Positions 35,995 through 48,078 of a stretch of 64,000 bases of DNA are shown here, piece by piece. Made by a program: the position numbers and the translations under genes. The notes under the pieces are model-generated. The model ran no database searches, was not told the DNA's origin, and saw only the letters and a list, made by a program, of their open reading frames with translations. This DNA is from Brasenia schreberi (Eukaryota; Streptophyta; Magnoliopsida; Nymphaeales; Cabombaceae): NCBI GenBank assembly GCA_036023115.1, contig JAYKKT010000064.1:2103501-2167500 (forward strand), read 5' to 3'. Every line of letters begins with the position of its first letter. Within the stretch, counting starts at the first letter, position 1.

Positions 35995-36473
35995 TTCTGG
36001 TGCCAAGGCTAAATTCGTCAACGATTATGCCTGAATTAAAAATATGTAAATCTTCTATATCAGCGAACTCTCAATTTTATAAAAGTTCAATTGTCCTTGA
36101 ATAACATTAATGTATACCACCCTAATTTGTCGACTTTCCATGATATATATATACTCTGTCTCTTGTGTTAGGTTAGTAGCCGGTGGCTAGTGTAAAAGTA
36201 AAACCGCAAGACTAGGCGCCCCCCATTGGTTATGCGGTCGCCGTTCATCAAGAGAAATGAACGGCATCCGTGCAACATCTCATCGTAATGCACTAGGGCA
36301 TCCGCCGACTTGATCAGCTGTGTATGTGATACACAATTGATCGGACGGTCTGAGACGTTCTCTTGCTTTTGGTTGACGGTTGATCCCCCTCTTGCACTCT
36401 CTTAAAAGTGTGATATAAGTGTTCAACTGGCACCAAAAAGTATAAAAAAATGTCATTTTTAGTATAACGACGA

Positions 36474-36532
36474 CACGTGGCACCAAACGGAATGTTTGGC
36501 ACGTCTCTCATACAATGGGAGACCTCCACGTG
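36474..36532. promoter_or_regulatory. Two G-box/ABRE-like CACGTGG sites upstream of the NAC gene
   Basis: CACGTG lies at 36,474-36,479 and 36,527-36,532, both followed by GCA, 53 bp apart and about 1.5 kb before the NAC ATG. The motif is known for bZIP/bHLH binding. Any role here is inference. Confidence 0.25.
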
Positions 36533-37129
36533 GCAAAGAACAATGCCTAACTATCTCTTTCCAGTGGGCAAGTCGGGTTAGGCAGAATCCTACGGGCCCG
36601 ACAAATTGAACTATGAGTAACTCGCTTGTGTAATAGGGATCGTAATTCCTACCCGTTCCGACTTAAGGTGGGAGTGGGATTCTCAAGAAAAAAAAACTTT
36701 ATACTGTTGGGAGACGAGGTAAGAGAAGATCCACAGGCGAAAGGAGATGATCAGGTTTAAGGTGAACCGTAAATATAATTATATATAAAATAAATTTTAG
36801 TTTAACAATATAAAAGATCATAAAAAATTGTATTTTATGTCGAATATATATTATTAAATGTTTTTTTCATTATTTTTTTTATAAGTTAAAGTAGGACGGA
36901 ACAGAATGAGATCGGATTGTAACAAAAAGATGAGAAACTAGTGTGAATTTGATCCCCTAAGACTTACTGAGATGTATAAAGAGGATTCTAGAGTATGACG
37001 AGTGCGGGTGGAGTGAAAACCCGCCTCACTCTGCCATTTATAAATATTAATATGAACAAAATTAAACGGACAGAGCTTTCACCCAACAGCGATTTGTTGG
37101 TTGTCACGACAAATGACATGACTTTCACA

Positions 37130-37230
37130 ACGAGCAATAGTTAATATGGCTCGGAGTTCAACTCAAGAGTACAATGTCATGAGATTGATACCCGAGGTGT
37201 GCATCCAGATTCGACTTCCTCATGATAATA
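37130..37230 (+). repeat. Au-type SINE-like fragment
   Basis: GAGTTCAACTCAAGAGTACAA and GAGATTGATACCCGAGG are followed by TGTGCATCCAGATTCGACTT, the same block order as at 20,095-20,010 and 50,905. Confidence 0.4.
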
Positions 37231-37991
37231 AATTTATAAGTTTAGTGAAAAGGAATATGAAAATGACAAAAGTGTATATGAAATATTTTATAGAAGAGTC
37301 CCTTATGTGACTGAGCTAAAGTTCATATCTGTCATTGTCCCAATGCTAGTTTAAGGACAAGATGGATGTGCTTTCCCTTCACTTTGATAAGTAGTTAGGT
37401 TCATGATCATGACAATAATATTGTTTTTTGTCTATTAATCGAGATTAAAAAAGATTAAATCTAGTGAACAGCAGTAGAAAAACACCCTCGGCGAATAAAA
37501 AATTTATTAGAGCTATAGAATAATTCTATCTTCAGTCGTCATCCCATTAAAGGTGTGAGCCGAGAGACGACGTATTTCTTTTTATTTTCTATTGTCTATT
37601 TCTCCTTTGCCCACTCTCACACGCCTTCTCTTGGGAGAGGGAGGGAGAATATATGAATGCTTATATTTCCATGCGTACTGCAAGGTATTTTCCTATCTAC
37701 TCTCTCTCTAAATCCCCAAAATTTTATTCTCTCTAGAACTACTGTAGCTCAGGAGCAGACGACGTCAGTGAACTATCTTTGCAGGGTGGCAGAAGATCAT
37801 CCGCGCCATCATGTCACCTTCTGCAGCCTGAGACATCGCGTATTGCCGTCAGTATACACACTTTCCAAATCCTACATCAAGTGAAAATCTCTGGACCCCC
37901 TTTCTCTCTCTTTTCAAGAAAGAAGTTTTATAGGGATAGAAACTCTCGACTCCCGGAGAAGAGGGTGACTTCTCTCTCGGTGTGGCTGATC

Positions 37992-38400
37992 ATGATGATG
38001 AGCGAGGAGGCACCGATTTTGCCGCCTGGTTTTAGGTTTCATCCGACGGATGAGGAGCTCGTTACGTATTATCTGGTGAAGAAGGTTTTAGACAGAAGTT
38101 TCACAGGGCGAGTCATTGCTGAGGTTGATCTCAACAAGTGTGAGCCATGGAATCTTCCCAGTGAGTTATTCTCTATCACCCATTTCATTTTATTCCTTTT
38201 CACTTCATATGAAGCTTCTTAGATTCTCCTGTAAGGACGAAACTTGGAAGTTGAATACGTTGTGTGTGTGTGAGAGAGAGAGGGAGAGGATTTGGACTAT
38301 GTTTCTTCTGATCTGGGAGAGTTCGTCGTGGGTTTTTGATTTGATGGATACCTTTTCATTTATCAAGTCCAAAGGCGGTGTTGGGCGGTAGGCCTTTGAC

Positions 38401-38477
<77 letters not shown>

Positions 38478-39644
38478 GCGTGTGTGTGCGAGCGCGCTGG
38501 TCGAGTGATTTTTGAGTTAGTCTTGATGTTTCTTGTTTGAGCTCTGTAGCGGGGTTTGAAAGTCGAAACGGCAGATCAAATCAAGCTTAATCTGTCGCAG
38601 TACGCCGGTAAACTCAGTCGAGTCTTGACTTCGCATGATGAAAGTTTCTCTCTCATACATACACACGCACGGATAGACGTTTATGCGGAGGACAGCACAT
38701 GTAATTTTAACGGTACACATGCTAGAAAATTTTCAGCTTGGTTAGTATTTAGGTGATTCAAGGGTCTTTTGTCTGTGTTGGCGTGTGCGGTATGACACAG
38801 ATAAAGCAAAAGTTTGTGAGAAAGAGTGGTACTTCTTCAGCTTGCGTGACAGAAAATATCCAACCGGGCTCAGGACTAACAGAGCCACAGAGTCAGGTTA
38901 CTGGAAGGCCACCGGCAAAGACAGAGAGATCTTCAAGTCCACAACGTCTGCACTCATTGGCTTGAAGAAAACCCTCGTCTTTTACAGAGGCAGAGCCCCC
39001 AAGGGAGAGAAGACCAACTGGGTCATGCATGAATACCGCCTTGAAGGAACACTGTCATATCACCACCTCTCCAAAACAGCTAAAGTAAACTTTCCTCTCC
39101 CTCCCTCTCTGTCTACACACACATATCCCTCTCTTGTGATGCTCTTCCTTTTCAGGATGAATGGGTGATCTGCAGAGTCTTTCAGAAATCATCTTCTTCT
39201 TCTGTAAAGAGTGCCACAAGTGTTTCTGCAGGGAATTATTTGCCTCCATTAAACCCCAAGATTCAAGAAGACATAAGGGAGCACGTGCCCTGCTTCTCCA
39301 CAGATACCACCAGCCTTATTAATATGAATTCTCAGATGGGTGGTTTCCAAATGCAATCAAAGGGAGTGGAAGAGAGAGAAAATAGGGTGCCATTTGCTCC
39401 ACAATATCAGACTAGTGTTGGGTTCAACGGTGGATATGGAATTGGGCTTCCATCTGGTTTTGCTAATATTGTGGCTGATGGTGTTTCTGGTTCAAATGCG
39501 TGGTCTGCAGTTAGTCTGTACAAAGAGAACGCAGGCCGTGTTGCTTGTGATATGCAGCCTTCCTCTGCAATGGTGATGACGCCAGGGATGCTGCAGATGA
39601 GAGAGTGTAAACCTGCTTATCTTCAGTGTTTCGGTTTTCCTTGA
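37992..39644 (+). CDS. NAC-domain transcription factor, miR164-target clade, 3 exons, 313 aa
   Basis: Exons: 37992-38160, 38801-39084, 39156-39644, GT-AG, with the frame closing exactly. The protein starts [20 protein letters not shown] and carries all five NAC subdomains: [78 protein letters not shown] and [12 protein letters not shown], ending near residue 164. The rest is a Ser-rich activation-type tail. Residues around 193-199 read EHVPCFST, encoded by a miR164 site. Intron positions are those typical of NAC genes. The ORE1/NAC100/CUC-like clade is suggested by the miR164 site and the FQKS motif, but the exact orthologue was not decided. Family members control ageing, boundary formation or root growth. 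The first of three consecutive ATGs was taken as the start. Intron 1 carries a 69-bp CT repeat. Confidence 0.94.
38406..38474. repeat. (CT)n microsatellite in NAC intron 1
   Basis: An uninterrupted CT run of about 69 bp. Confidence 0.97.
39280..39300 (+). promoter_or_regulatory. miR164 target site in NAC exon 3
   Basis: The 21-nt site contains GCACGTGCCCTGCTTCTCCA, fully complementary to 20 of the 21 bases of miR164 as I know it. The one mismatch is opposite the miRNA 3' end. It encodes the EHVPCFS motif of miR164-regulated NACs. Confidence 0.88.
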
Positions 39645-42600
39645 TGGAAAAGTATTATGTTTCTTAGACAGTTTCCATCTTTGTTTTCCTTCCTCTTTAT
39701 GGCAACAACTCTTGGTTTCTTTTTGTTCTTATCTTTCTGCTGTTGTGCAGTAAAACATCTCTCTCTCTCTCTCCTCTGTGAATATCTTCGATGGGTCTAC
39801 GTATATACATGGCCACCTTGGCTCGTTGCGCTCATTATACAAGTTCAGTTTGGTCCAAGGGTTAGGTTGGCTCGGTAAATGTCATTCTAGTTTCCTTATT
39901 TACGCGGAGCCTTGAGCATCTAAAGACGGTCGCTAGTTAACAGAGGAGAGAGTACGGGTGCTTGACAGGAAGAAGTCAGGCTGTTATTGTGGCGACCCTC
40001 GCTGTAGGAACGGCAATGCGGTGGGGTTTCACATCACCGCATTTCTCACTTTTGGGATAACCCTCTCCTTTCCACTTTAACCTATACAATTAATTTTTTA
40101 TAAGGAAAGTTAGTTTGTATCTAAGATTTATTTTATTAGTAATTCATATTTAATAATTAAATGAAAGGTTATTATATATTATATTTTTTTGTTATATAAA
40201 ATTTATATACATCTAAAATATATCATTAATAGTATATAGTTATATAAATTATGTATGTGTGTGTATAGGGAGGGTTAAATGCATAATGTCTTGAAGTTCA
40301 TAAGCTTGTTTAAAACATATTTTTGAAATCAACAGTACATATTTGAATTAAAAATTCTTGTATATAATTCAAATCTTTACTATTGGAAATATTTAAGCAA
40401 GATTCAAGATTATGCATTCAACAAAACAATGAATAAATGGGGAGTACCATCAGATGCACTCGTGGTCTCCCTGAACACGGTAAGAGTTTTCAGGTTGTGC
40501 TCGTGTTGTGTCTTTTGGTGTGTGATCCTTGAAGCAGGTCAACCAGAACAGGGCTGATTTGTTATGTTCACCTTTGGATGGATAGGAACACGAACATTTT
40601 GAATTGTGTTACCTGTCATGCCTTGTCTCTGGTTTTACTAGCATATTCGTGTTTTCAGTTGTGTTCATGTCATGTCATTTTCATTTAATGGTTAGATGGA
40701 GCTTGAGCCAACATGTTCAGATTTTTTTTCGTGTCAATTAGGCTCCTTGTGGAAACTAGAGTCAGTATATAGTTTTAAAATAGTAAATAATTGGTTATTT
40801 TTATTAAAAAAATTGTGGGGTTGAAATATATGGATGGAACTTCAGTAGTAGACCACCTTAATGAATTTTAGGCTCTTTTGTTAGATGACGAGTACAGGTA
40901 TTAAAATGAGAAATGAACTCTTTTGGGTCTTTTGTTTTTCAAGCATGCACATCGGGTTCTTGTGTCATCTCTCATATTGTCACCACTTTGGGGAATGTGA
41001 AGGGCATACATACCCAATCGACCTACTTCTTGCCTTGCATCGAGGCCATTGGGCTCATCTATGTACATGAATGGATCGTATTCGATGTGGATCTGAAGGC
41101 GTTTTATGGGTCTTGGTTCATATTTTAGTTGCTCTGGCTGACCCACATCCAAGTCCAATTGGATCTCCCTTGATGAAAACCACTCATGGATCCTACAAAA
41201 GAAATCATAGACACAAACGAGCCAACCCATAGAAAAAGATACCTTTTCAATCCTCTTACATGTAAGTTTGCAGGTCTCCATTGGAACCCGAATGAGGTCC
41301 ATTCTCGGTGTCTAACTCATATAAGTGGATCCATTCTTTGTTACCAAATCTTGACCCAAATGGGGTCGGTATTTGTGAATTGTCATCAAAGCCTTCGAGT
41401 TTGAGGTCATGAGCTCGGTACTTGGGGTACACATCTCGTAGGGTCTGTCTAACCGCATCTTGGCAACAGAAAAGAAGAAAATTAATTGTATTTTCTTCAC
41501 AAAGAAGGTACTTTCTGAATCTGTCCTTTCTTCCGGACCCGTTTCAGATCCAATTCTTCTTTTGACTAATTCGAGAAAAGGGAAAAGTACTTATGAAATA
41601 CCTTCATCAGGTAGGGCTGGTAAGACCCCGTATTGCACGGGGCACTCGTATACCTATATTTTACTGTATAGTAACAGGTGTTGTAAAATATTTTTTAATA
41701 ATATAAGAAATATTAAAAATATACAAATCATCCAAAAATCTAAAATATGCACCCTCACTAAGAGTCAATGAATTGAACGTCAAAACAAACCAAATCACAT
41801 GTATACATCACCCTCAAGCCTCATTTTGAAACTTAAGATTGATCATTATTAATAAATAAATAAGTATATATATATATGAGATTTTTAGGAGAAAGGGGTT
41901 GGTTTTAAATATCGAAAAGAGTAGACATACAAGAGGAGCCAAAGAATTTGGCCTAGAAACGTTTAAACACATCTAAGGTTTGATTTAAAAAGAATATGAT
42001 TTTTGAAACTTACACCATATTGTATGTTACGGTGTGTATCATATAATAACATGCTCATATCACAATGTATTACACGCCTTGATACAGTACGATAAATGGT
42101 GTAATACAGGTACTGGAATCATATCGGCTCAAATATTGACATGCATATCATATTGTATATATAATATGCATTCTGTTTTTTATAACATTGGTTCGTTAGG
42201 CTCGGCTGATCCCTTCTTTTTTTCTTATTTTGGTTTGCTAAACTTTCTTAGCTGATCTTGGTTCAGTTGATCAAAGTTTGTTAAATGACTTTTTAACTTC
42301 TACCCATCCCACAGACCAAGTTAATTATATTAGGCATTTAAGCTAAATGAATAGCAATATGTTTGAGTTTTCTTTCTCCGCTGGAAATGGGGTGGGTAAA
42401 AGAGTACCCCATACCCAACTCCGAACCCAATAAAATTCTCGAAATTAAATATACTTTTGATTAAAATCAAATAATTTGTAAATCTAATCCAAATTTGATA
42501 TATATATATATATATCATTAATATATTCCTATTTATATAGTCAGGTTGGGTTACTTGGTTACTTCTTGTTTGTAAGGTCCTGATGGGTCGGGTCAACACA

Positions 42601-42752
42601 GTCATCTCCAATCCCACCCTCGTCCTACACCTACGTGGGCGGGTTTTCACGTGTTGGGTGCCCGACTTGATGTAAATCAGGTCGAGTGTGATCTGATCCT
42701 TTCTCCACTCTTTCGGTCGAAAAGGTAGGGAAAGGGAAAGGGTGTTTCTCTT
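39645..42752. other. Intergenic region between the NAC and PPR genes
   Basis: No gene was recognised. A SINE-like block is at about 41,405-41,455 (GTCATGAGCTCGGTACTTGG then ACACATCTCGTAGGGTCTG). At about 42,178-42,192 TTTTTTATAACATTGG is the inverse of the hAT copy 2 terminus, possibly a relic end. Otherwise AT-rich. Confidence 0.4.
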
Positions 42753-44570
42753 ATGGCGGCAGCGACGGCTCTTCCTGGCCACCCTCCCTTTTCCTCCCAA
42801 GCTAAACCAAAATTAGACGTTAAACACGGTCAGGGTCCCCTAAATCCTCTCTCCCTCTTGAAAAGATGTAACACCATCGACGAATTCAAACAAATCCAGG
42901 CGAGCGTCGTCAAATCCAATCTCCAAAACGACCTGCCTTCCATCACCAAACTCATCAGATACTGCTCCTTCAATCTCCCCGATTCCATGGACTTCGCCGC
43001 CCAACTGTTCGACGGAATTCCTCAACCAGATGTCGTCGCGTTCAACACCATGGTGGCCGGCTATGCGCGGACCCGCAACCCAATTGGCGCCGTCGAAATC
43101 TTCGTCCGGATGCGCGAATCTGATATCCTTCCGGACCATTACTCCTTTCCTTCTTTACTGAAGGCTTGCGCGAATGCAGCTGCACTCAGAGAAGGGAAAG
43201 CTATTCATGGGGTCGTCGTTAAGCTTGGTTTTGCATCCAATGTTTATATTCTTCCGACTTTGATTGATATGTACGCTGAATGCCGCGAGATTTCTTCTTC
43301 ACGCAAAGTGTTCGACAAAATACCTGAGCGAACGGAAGTCGTGGCTTTCAATGCCATGATCAATGCATACGCTCGCAATAGTCAGCCTAATGAAGCTTTG
43401 GCACTCTTTAGGGAAATGCAGGCACGTGGTGACATGAAGCCGACGTTCGTCACCCTGCTCAGCGTGCTCTCTGCTTGTGCACTGTTGGGTGCCCTTGAGC
43501 TCGGAAGATGGGTGCATGAATACGTTAAGAAGAATGGACTAGAAGTGCATGTGAAAATCAATACTGCATTGATCGATATGTATGCGAAATGTGGGAGCAT
43601 AGATGATGCGAAGCAGGTTTTCGATGAAATGCCACAAAAAGATACTCAAGCTTGGTCAGCCATGATTATGGCTTTTGCTATTCATGGCAATGGTAGAAAC
43701 GCACTGTTGCTTTTTGAGGAAATGCAGAGGAATGGCGTTTTGCCTGACAACATAACGTTTCTTGGTGTTCTCTATGCATGTAGTCACAGTGGCTTGGTGA
43801 ATGACGGCCGTCGATACTTCGATAGCATGTCGCGATTATATGGGATCCAACCGGGAGTTAAGCATTACGGTTGCATGGTAGATCTTTATGGAAGAGCAGG
43901 GCTGCTGGATGAGGCCTATGAGTTCATCCGGAACTTACCGATCAAACCCACACCTATATTGTGGCGCACTCTGCTATCTGCTTGTGCTGTTCATGGCAAT
44001 GTAGACATGGGCAAGCATGTGATAGAGCAAATTTTCAAGCTCGAACGATCGCATGGAGGGGATTACGTAATCTTGTCAAATACGTGTGCAGCTGCTGGTA
44101 GATGGGATGAGGTGAATGCAATTAGGAAGTTGATGAAAGAGAGGGGTGTGTCTAAGGTGCCCGGTTGCAGCTCGATCGAAGTGGATAATGTTGTTCATGA
44201 GTTCTTCTCAGGCGATGGAACCCACCCTCAATCCGTAGAGCTTCATAGGATGGCTGATGAATTGATAAAGCAACTGAAATTGGTAGGATATGTGCCAGAT
44301 ACGTCTCAAGTGTTCCATGCAGAAATGGAGGAGGAAGACAAGGAGGCCACGCTTCGCTACCATAGTGAAAAGCTGGCCATTGCTTTCGGGCTGCTGAATA
44401 CACCCCCAGGAACGACGATCTGTGTCGTGAAGAACCTTCGTGTCTGCGCAGATTGTCACTCTGCTGCTAAGTTTATTTCTTTGATCTTTAATCGGGAGAT
44501 CATTCTGAGAGACCTCCATAGATTCCACCATTTCAGGGAGGGTAGTTGTTCATGTGGAGAGTACTGGTAA
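42753..44570 (+). CDS. PLS-class PPR protein with E and DYW-type domains (OTP85/At2g02980-like), 605 aa, intronless
   Basis: One uninterrupted frame. The N-terminus is Ala/Pro/Lys-rich, consistent with an organelle transit peptide. PLS repeats follow from about residue 50 (PDVVAFNTMVAGYARTRNP, DHYSFPSLLKACANAAALRE, VKINTALIDMYAKCGSIDDA). The E/E+ region contains VPGCSSIEVDNVVHEFFSGD. The DYW deaminase domain has the zinc/catalytic signature His537-Ser-Glu539 and CADC 565-568, and ends GSCSCGEYW, so the terminal triplet is EYW, not DYW. Overall sequence and motif spacing match Arabidopsis OTP85 (At2g02980) as remembered; that factor is needed for C-to-U editing of a plastid ndhD site. Orthology is inferred by memory of the sequence. 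AATAAA lies at 44,889-44,894. Confidence 0.94.
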   Translation: MAAATALPGHPPFSSQAKPKLDVKHGQGPLNPLSLLKRCNTIDEFKQIQASVVKSNLQNDLPSITKLIRYCSFNLPDSMDFAAQLFDGIPQPDVVAFNTMVAGYARTRNPIGAVEIFVRMRESDILPDHYSFPSLLKACANAAALREGKAIHGVVVKLGFASNVYILPTLIDMYAECREISSSRKVFDKIPERTEVVAFNAMINAYARNSQPNEALALFREMQARGDMKPTFVTLLSVLSACALLGALELGRWVHEYVKKNGLEVHVKINTALIDMYAKCGSIDDAKQVFDEMPQKDTQAWSAMIMAFAIHGNGRNALLLFEEMQRNGVLPDNITFLGVLYACSHSGLVNDGRRYFDSMSRLYGIQPGVKHYGCMVDLYGRAGLLDEAYEFIRNLPIKPTPILWRTLLSACAVHGNVDMGKHVIEQIFKLERSHGGDYVILSNTCAAAGRWDEVNAIRKLMKERGVSKVPGCSSIEVDNVVHEFFSGDGTHPQSVELHRMADELIKQLKLVGYVPDTSQVFHAEMEEEDKEATLRYHSEKLAIAFGLLNTPPGTTICVVKNLRVCADCHSAAKFISLIFNREIILRDLHRFHHFREGSCSCGEYW

Positions 44571-44888
44571 ACTGGTAGCGGTTGGCCATCGAGTTGTTCG
44601 TAGATTGGATTCGAACCCTACTGCTCAAAGATCACGCATTCTTTATGAAGCAAATGTTTTGCAGTTATGTGGTGGGTGCAAAACTATCTTTCGGGTTTGG
44701 TGGTTTAAGAATTTTAAGATTGCTGGAGGAATATAATTCAGATTCATTCCTGAGATGGAATGTAGCTTCAAAGGAAAATGAGTTGTTAAAAGTTGTTCCC
44801 AAGTGTTGAAGAAAGAAGCTACCACGATGATATTTTCTAGTTGAGCTGTAATAATACATTGTGTTGCTTGTGCAGTTCTTTGTACTGT

Positions 44889-44894
44889 AATAAA
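44889..44894 (+). terminator. Polyadenylation signal AATAAA of the PPR gene
   Basis: AATAAA lies 319 bp after the stop codon and is the first such hexamer seen. Confidence 0.35.
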
Positions 44895-47800
44895 AGTTCC
44901 AGTGGTTTTAGTGGCCAGGAGTTGTATGTCGAAGGAAAGAAACCAAAAACCAAACCTTATCTCAAACTAAGTGCAGCCGCTGCATCGCTTAATCGATTCT
45001 TTATTGTGCTTGTTCTCGTGTTATGTTAGGCTTTAATTCTAAAAGAGTAAGATCACTACCGGAGTCCTTCGACTAAGTGTTTAGCATCTAATTTTTTGAA
45101 CTTTTTCACTGGAACTGGAAACCACCTTTCTCTTCATTTTATATGCCATTTTTTCTTTTTCCTGCACATTACCCACCATTCACCTTGAAGCATCTAGCTT
45201 TTATGCTACTTTATAATATTCACCTCTCAATTTCGGTAGCATCTTCTCTCACATAATGTACTTATTCATTTTATTGAACCTGTATCAATTTTCTGTGTAC
45301 GTCTTGGTAAAATTTCTCATCTCGTAAATCATGGTTTTGGCCGCACACAGAACATGAGCTTAATGATAAGGTGTATTGACGCCCTTGCTCTGAGCGGGGA
45401 GTTTGACTCCAGAGGGTGCACGTGTGAGGCTCAGGCTTCCGTCATGATTTTGACCAATTGTTGTAAAACTTTTCTAAATTAGGTTTTTTTCTTCAAGATT
45501 CTTTTGTTATATTTTAATAATATAGAAACTTCGTTCAAGAAGAAAAAGATACAAAAGCACTCTTTAAAGCATCAGGCAATCAAAGAAGGGATTTCTTAAT
45601 AATAAATATATAAAATCTACATTAGAAAATATCAAATAGGAGAATCCTATACACAGCGGTGTATTTTCCATTTTTTCAAAGCACCGCCATCACCTCCTGT
45701 TGAAACATTGCAGGCGACTATGTATAATTTGTTTCACTTGACGGTCTTCTGCATAAAAACAACTCACTTGGAATCCTCTCTCATACACTCAGAGGAAGAG
45801 AAGGAAGAAAAAAGGAAAGAGGTTGCACGGAGTCAATAGGTAGAAAGTCGATAGCCACTCACTCGCTCTGCTGTGCTTAAAAAATGAATTCCTCTAATCG
45901 CTCCATTCTGTCTCTCTTCCTCCTTACAGAGCGAGAGAGAAAGAGGAGGGAGGGAGGAGAGAAGAAGAGATTACAAAGCCAAAGAAAGTCCTTTCTCTCC
46001 TTGATGGTTCCAATATCTGCCTTGTTTACTTCCAACATTTGCAGCTGACTCGATGTCAAATGCATTCATCATGCCACGAAGCAAAGGTTTTGCTCGGATT
46101 AGGATGTCATTATCACTAATTCATCTGTGCGCTCTTTAGTGTATATTGAAAGAATTAATTGAATTAGCATAGAATAATATCAAGAACACCAGAAAGAGCC
46201 GGTAACATGAACTATGGAAGTAATCACAAATCGATAAACCGAACGAATAGGTTATTCACAAACACGCTCCCCAAACACACAAAGACACACACACGCACAA
46301 CATTGCCTAATCATTCAGGGGTTGGCAACTGTCCATGAATAGATTCATTTCTCTGAAATTCTTCATTGCCTAAGCACTGGCCTATATCTCTCTATCTTCT
46401 GCCTCTACATATAAAAACACGCACACACATACACACAACTTGCCTCACCATTCAGCATTTGGTAAGTCGAAATGAATAGATTCATCACTCTGAGATTCTT
46501 CATTGCCTAACCATTACTGATCTCTCTACAGTCTATCTTTGCATATTTTCATATCAGATACACACATACGTACACACAGATGTCAGCGCAGCTTCTGCAC
46601 GGGTAAGTTGTTGTCTTGTTGATCATTAGACGGGTTTAGAGAGGGAGGGAATGGAGAGAAACGCATAGAGGGGGCGCCGTCGGGTGCAGTCATATGCGTT
46701 CATGGTTGCATGCATGATATTGAGGGTTACAGTGGATTGAATGCAGAGCCAGACTCCCGAAATGTGATTAATTTGAAGAGTAACGTCCCACACGTTCTCC
46801 TATCAAAAACCCATTTCCCAGTGCCAATCACCCATTTTCGCTCAAGCATTAACTGCTCCATAAATCTCTCTCTCTCTCATATGATGCCAGGCCAAGAGCA
46901 GTTATATGGATTATGATGGCTGCTCTCTACCCAAGAATACTCCGTGATTGAGCGTACTAATTTGGGGAACTTAAAGCCACATCCTATCGGTCAACTGCTT
47001 TTCTCAAAACCAAATTACAGTATAATGTAGAGCAAGCAAAGCCAGGATGTAAAACTTTCACCAAAGAAAAAGGATAGGCTGTAAAACGAGCTGGGTTTTT
47101 ATTATGCATGGCTTCCTCAATCGGTATAAATTGAATATTAGGGTATCGGAACTGGATTTTGATATGAAACTCCAATTTGTGTCCGAAAGTTACAGTATAA
47201 CTGGATTGAAGATATTAGCTAGGTATTCATCGGATATATCTGATCAGTCACTGGCGTATATGCACGAGAAATGGAGTGTCTCCACTCTATTTTTAGTATT
47301 CAGTGTTCCCATGCAAACACAATTCCCACTAAGAGAGCGTTTCAGCATGCAGCAGTTCTCATCCTTCGATTCACTAACCAAACAACTCGATGAACCTAGA
47401 TTATAATGTTTTATCATTGCATTTAAGACACTCTCCAGTGCAACCAGTAGCCTCAGAAAGTACGTTTCATCATATGGAAGAATCTCTCTCTCTCTCATAC
47501 ACACACTCATTACTTTCGTTTTATTGGATATATACATGAGGAGGCGGTGCTTTGCTTTTCGTTCAAGCGAGAATAAGCTTTTGGTGGTTGACAAGAAGCT
47601 TCACTGCGGTAAGTACCCCGTTAATTAGTCTTGCATCAAAGGTGTGACTTCTTCATCGTGTAACTTTTCTTGTTTAGTGTCAAACTTAATATTCTAGTCC
47701 AAATCTGAACTCATCGATCGGCGGCATGGTTCTCATTAAAAAAAGGTTATTACACAAATCAAAATATGCATTAACAGGACTCGTTCAGTACTTCAGAATG

Positions 47801-48064
47801 TTTCAGGAATTCCATTGAGGTTTGTATCATTATGTTTTCTTTTCCTGTATAACTCGGTTTCTAATAGTATGTGACTAGTGCAAATGGGATTTTTCCCACT
47901 TATTGGCGAAAATTTTCCGGCGGTTAAGACTGTCGAAATCTATGGGTTATTATTTCCGGCAGTGGAGCAGTCAGAGTCGACGCTAAAACTGTCAGAATAT
48001 ACCGGACAACGTTTTCCTTTGTTGATCTTTTCTTTCATTTTTCTGATGAATAAAGGTGAAATAA
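44895..48064. other. Region between the PPR and RKD genes
   Basis: No convincing gene. There is a tRNA-like block at 45,362-45,425 (GAGCTTAATGATAAGGTG, then GGGAGTTTGACTCCAGAGG), a diverged 137-bp tandem duplication at 46,305-46,555, and inverted GGCGGTTAAGACTGTCG / CGACGCTAAAACTGTCAG segments at 47,919-47,990 resembling known plant DNA-transposon repeats. The RKD first exon or exons must lie here or just beyond; I could not place them. An open stretch 47,537-47,598 ending in gtaagt is a possible exon but is not in phase with the next one. Confidence 0.4.
46305..46555. repeat. Imperfect tandem duplication, 137-bp period
   Basis: Both copies share ATTCAGnnnTTGGnAA, ATGAATAGATTCAT and ATTCTTCATTGCCTAA, and each is preceded by CA-rich dinucleotide runs. 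Confidence 0.6.
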
Positions 48065-48078
48065 ACAACTAATAACAG

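Larger units (their letters stand above)
33083..36460. other. Intergenic DNA rich in duplications and microsatellites
   Basis: No gene was recognised. The segment 34,430-34,840 repeats short blocks: TTTGATGCTTCACACACACA twice, GGGAGAGATTTCCATTTTG twice, and ACCAGCGAAGACATGG twice. Compound CT/TA arrays are at 35,311-35,407 and 35,918-35,992. Confidence 0.5.

Noticed and set aside
42840..44531. Several antisense open frames in the PPR gene
   Set aside because: The sense frame is a complete, well-conserved PPR-DYW protein.
47537..47598. Candidate first exon of RKD (MRRRCFAFRSSENK...) ending at gtaagt
   Set aside because: The frame that starts with ATG ends in phase 1 and does not fit any acceptor I could use before 48,086; no family similarity.
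47878..48072. 64-codon open frame before RKD
   Set aside because: Contains inverted GGTTAAGACTGTCG-like transposon words and no RKD similarity; stops before the RKD exon.
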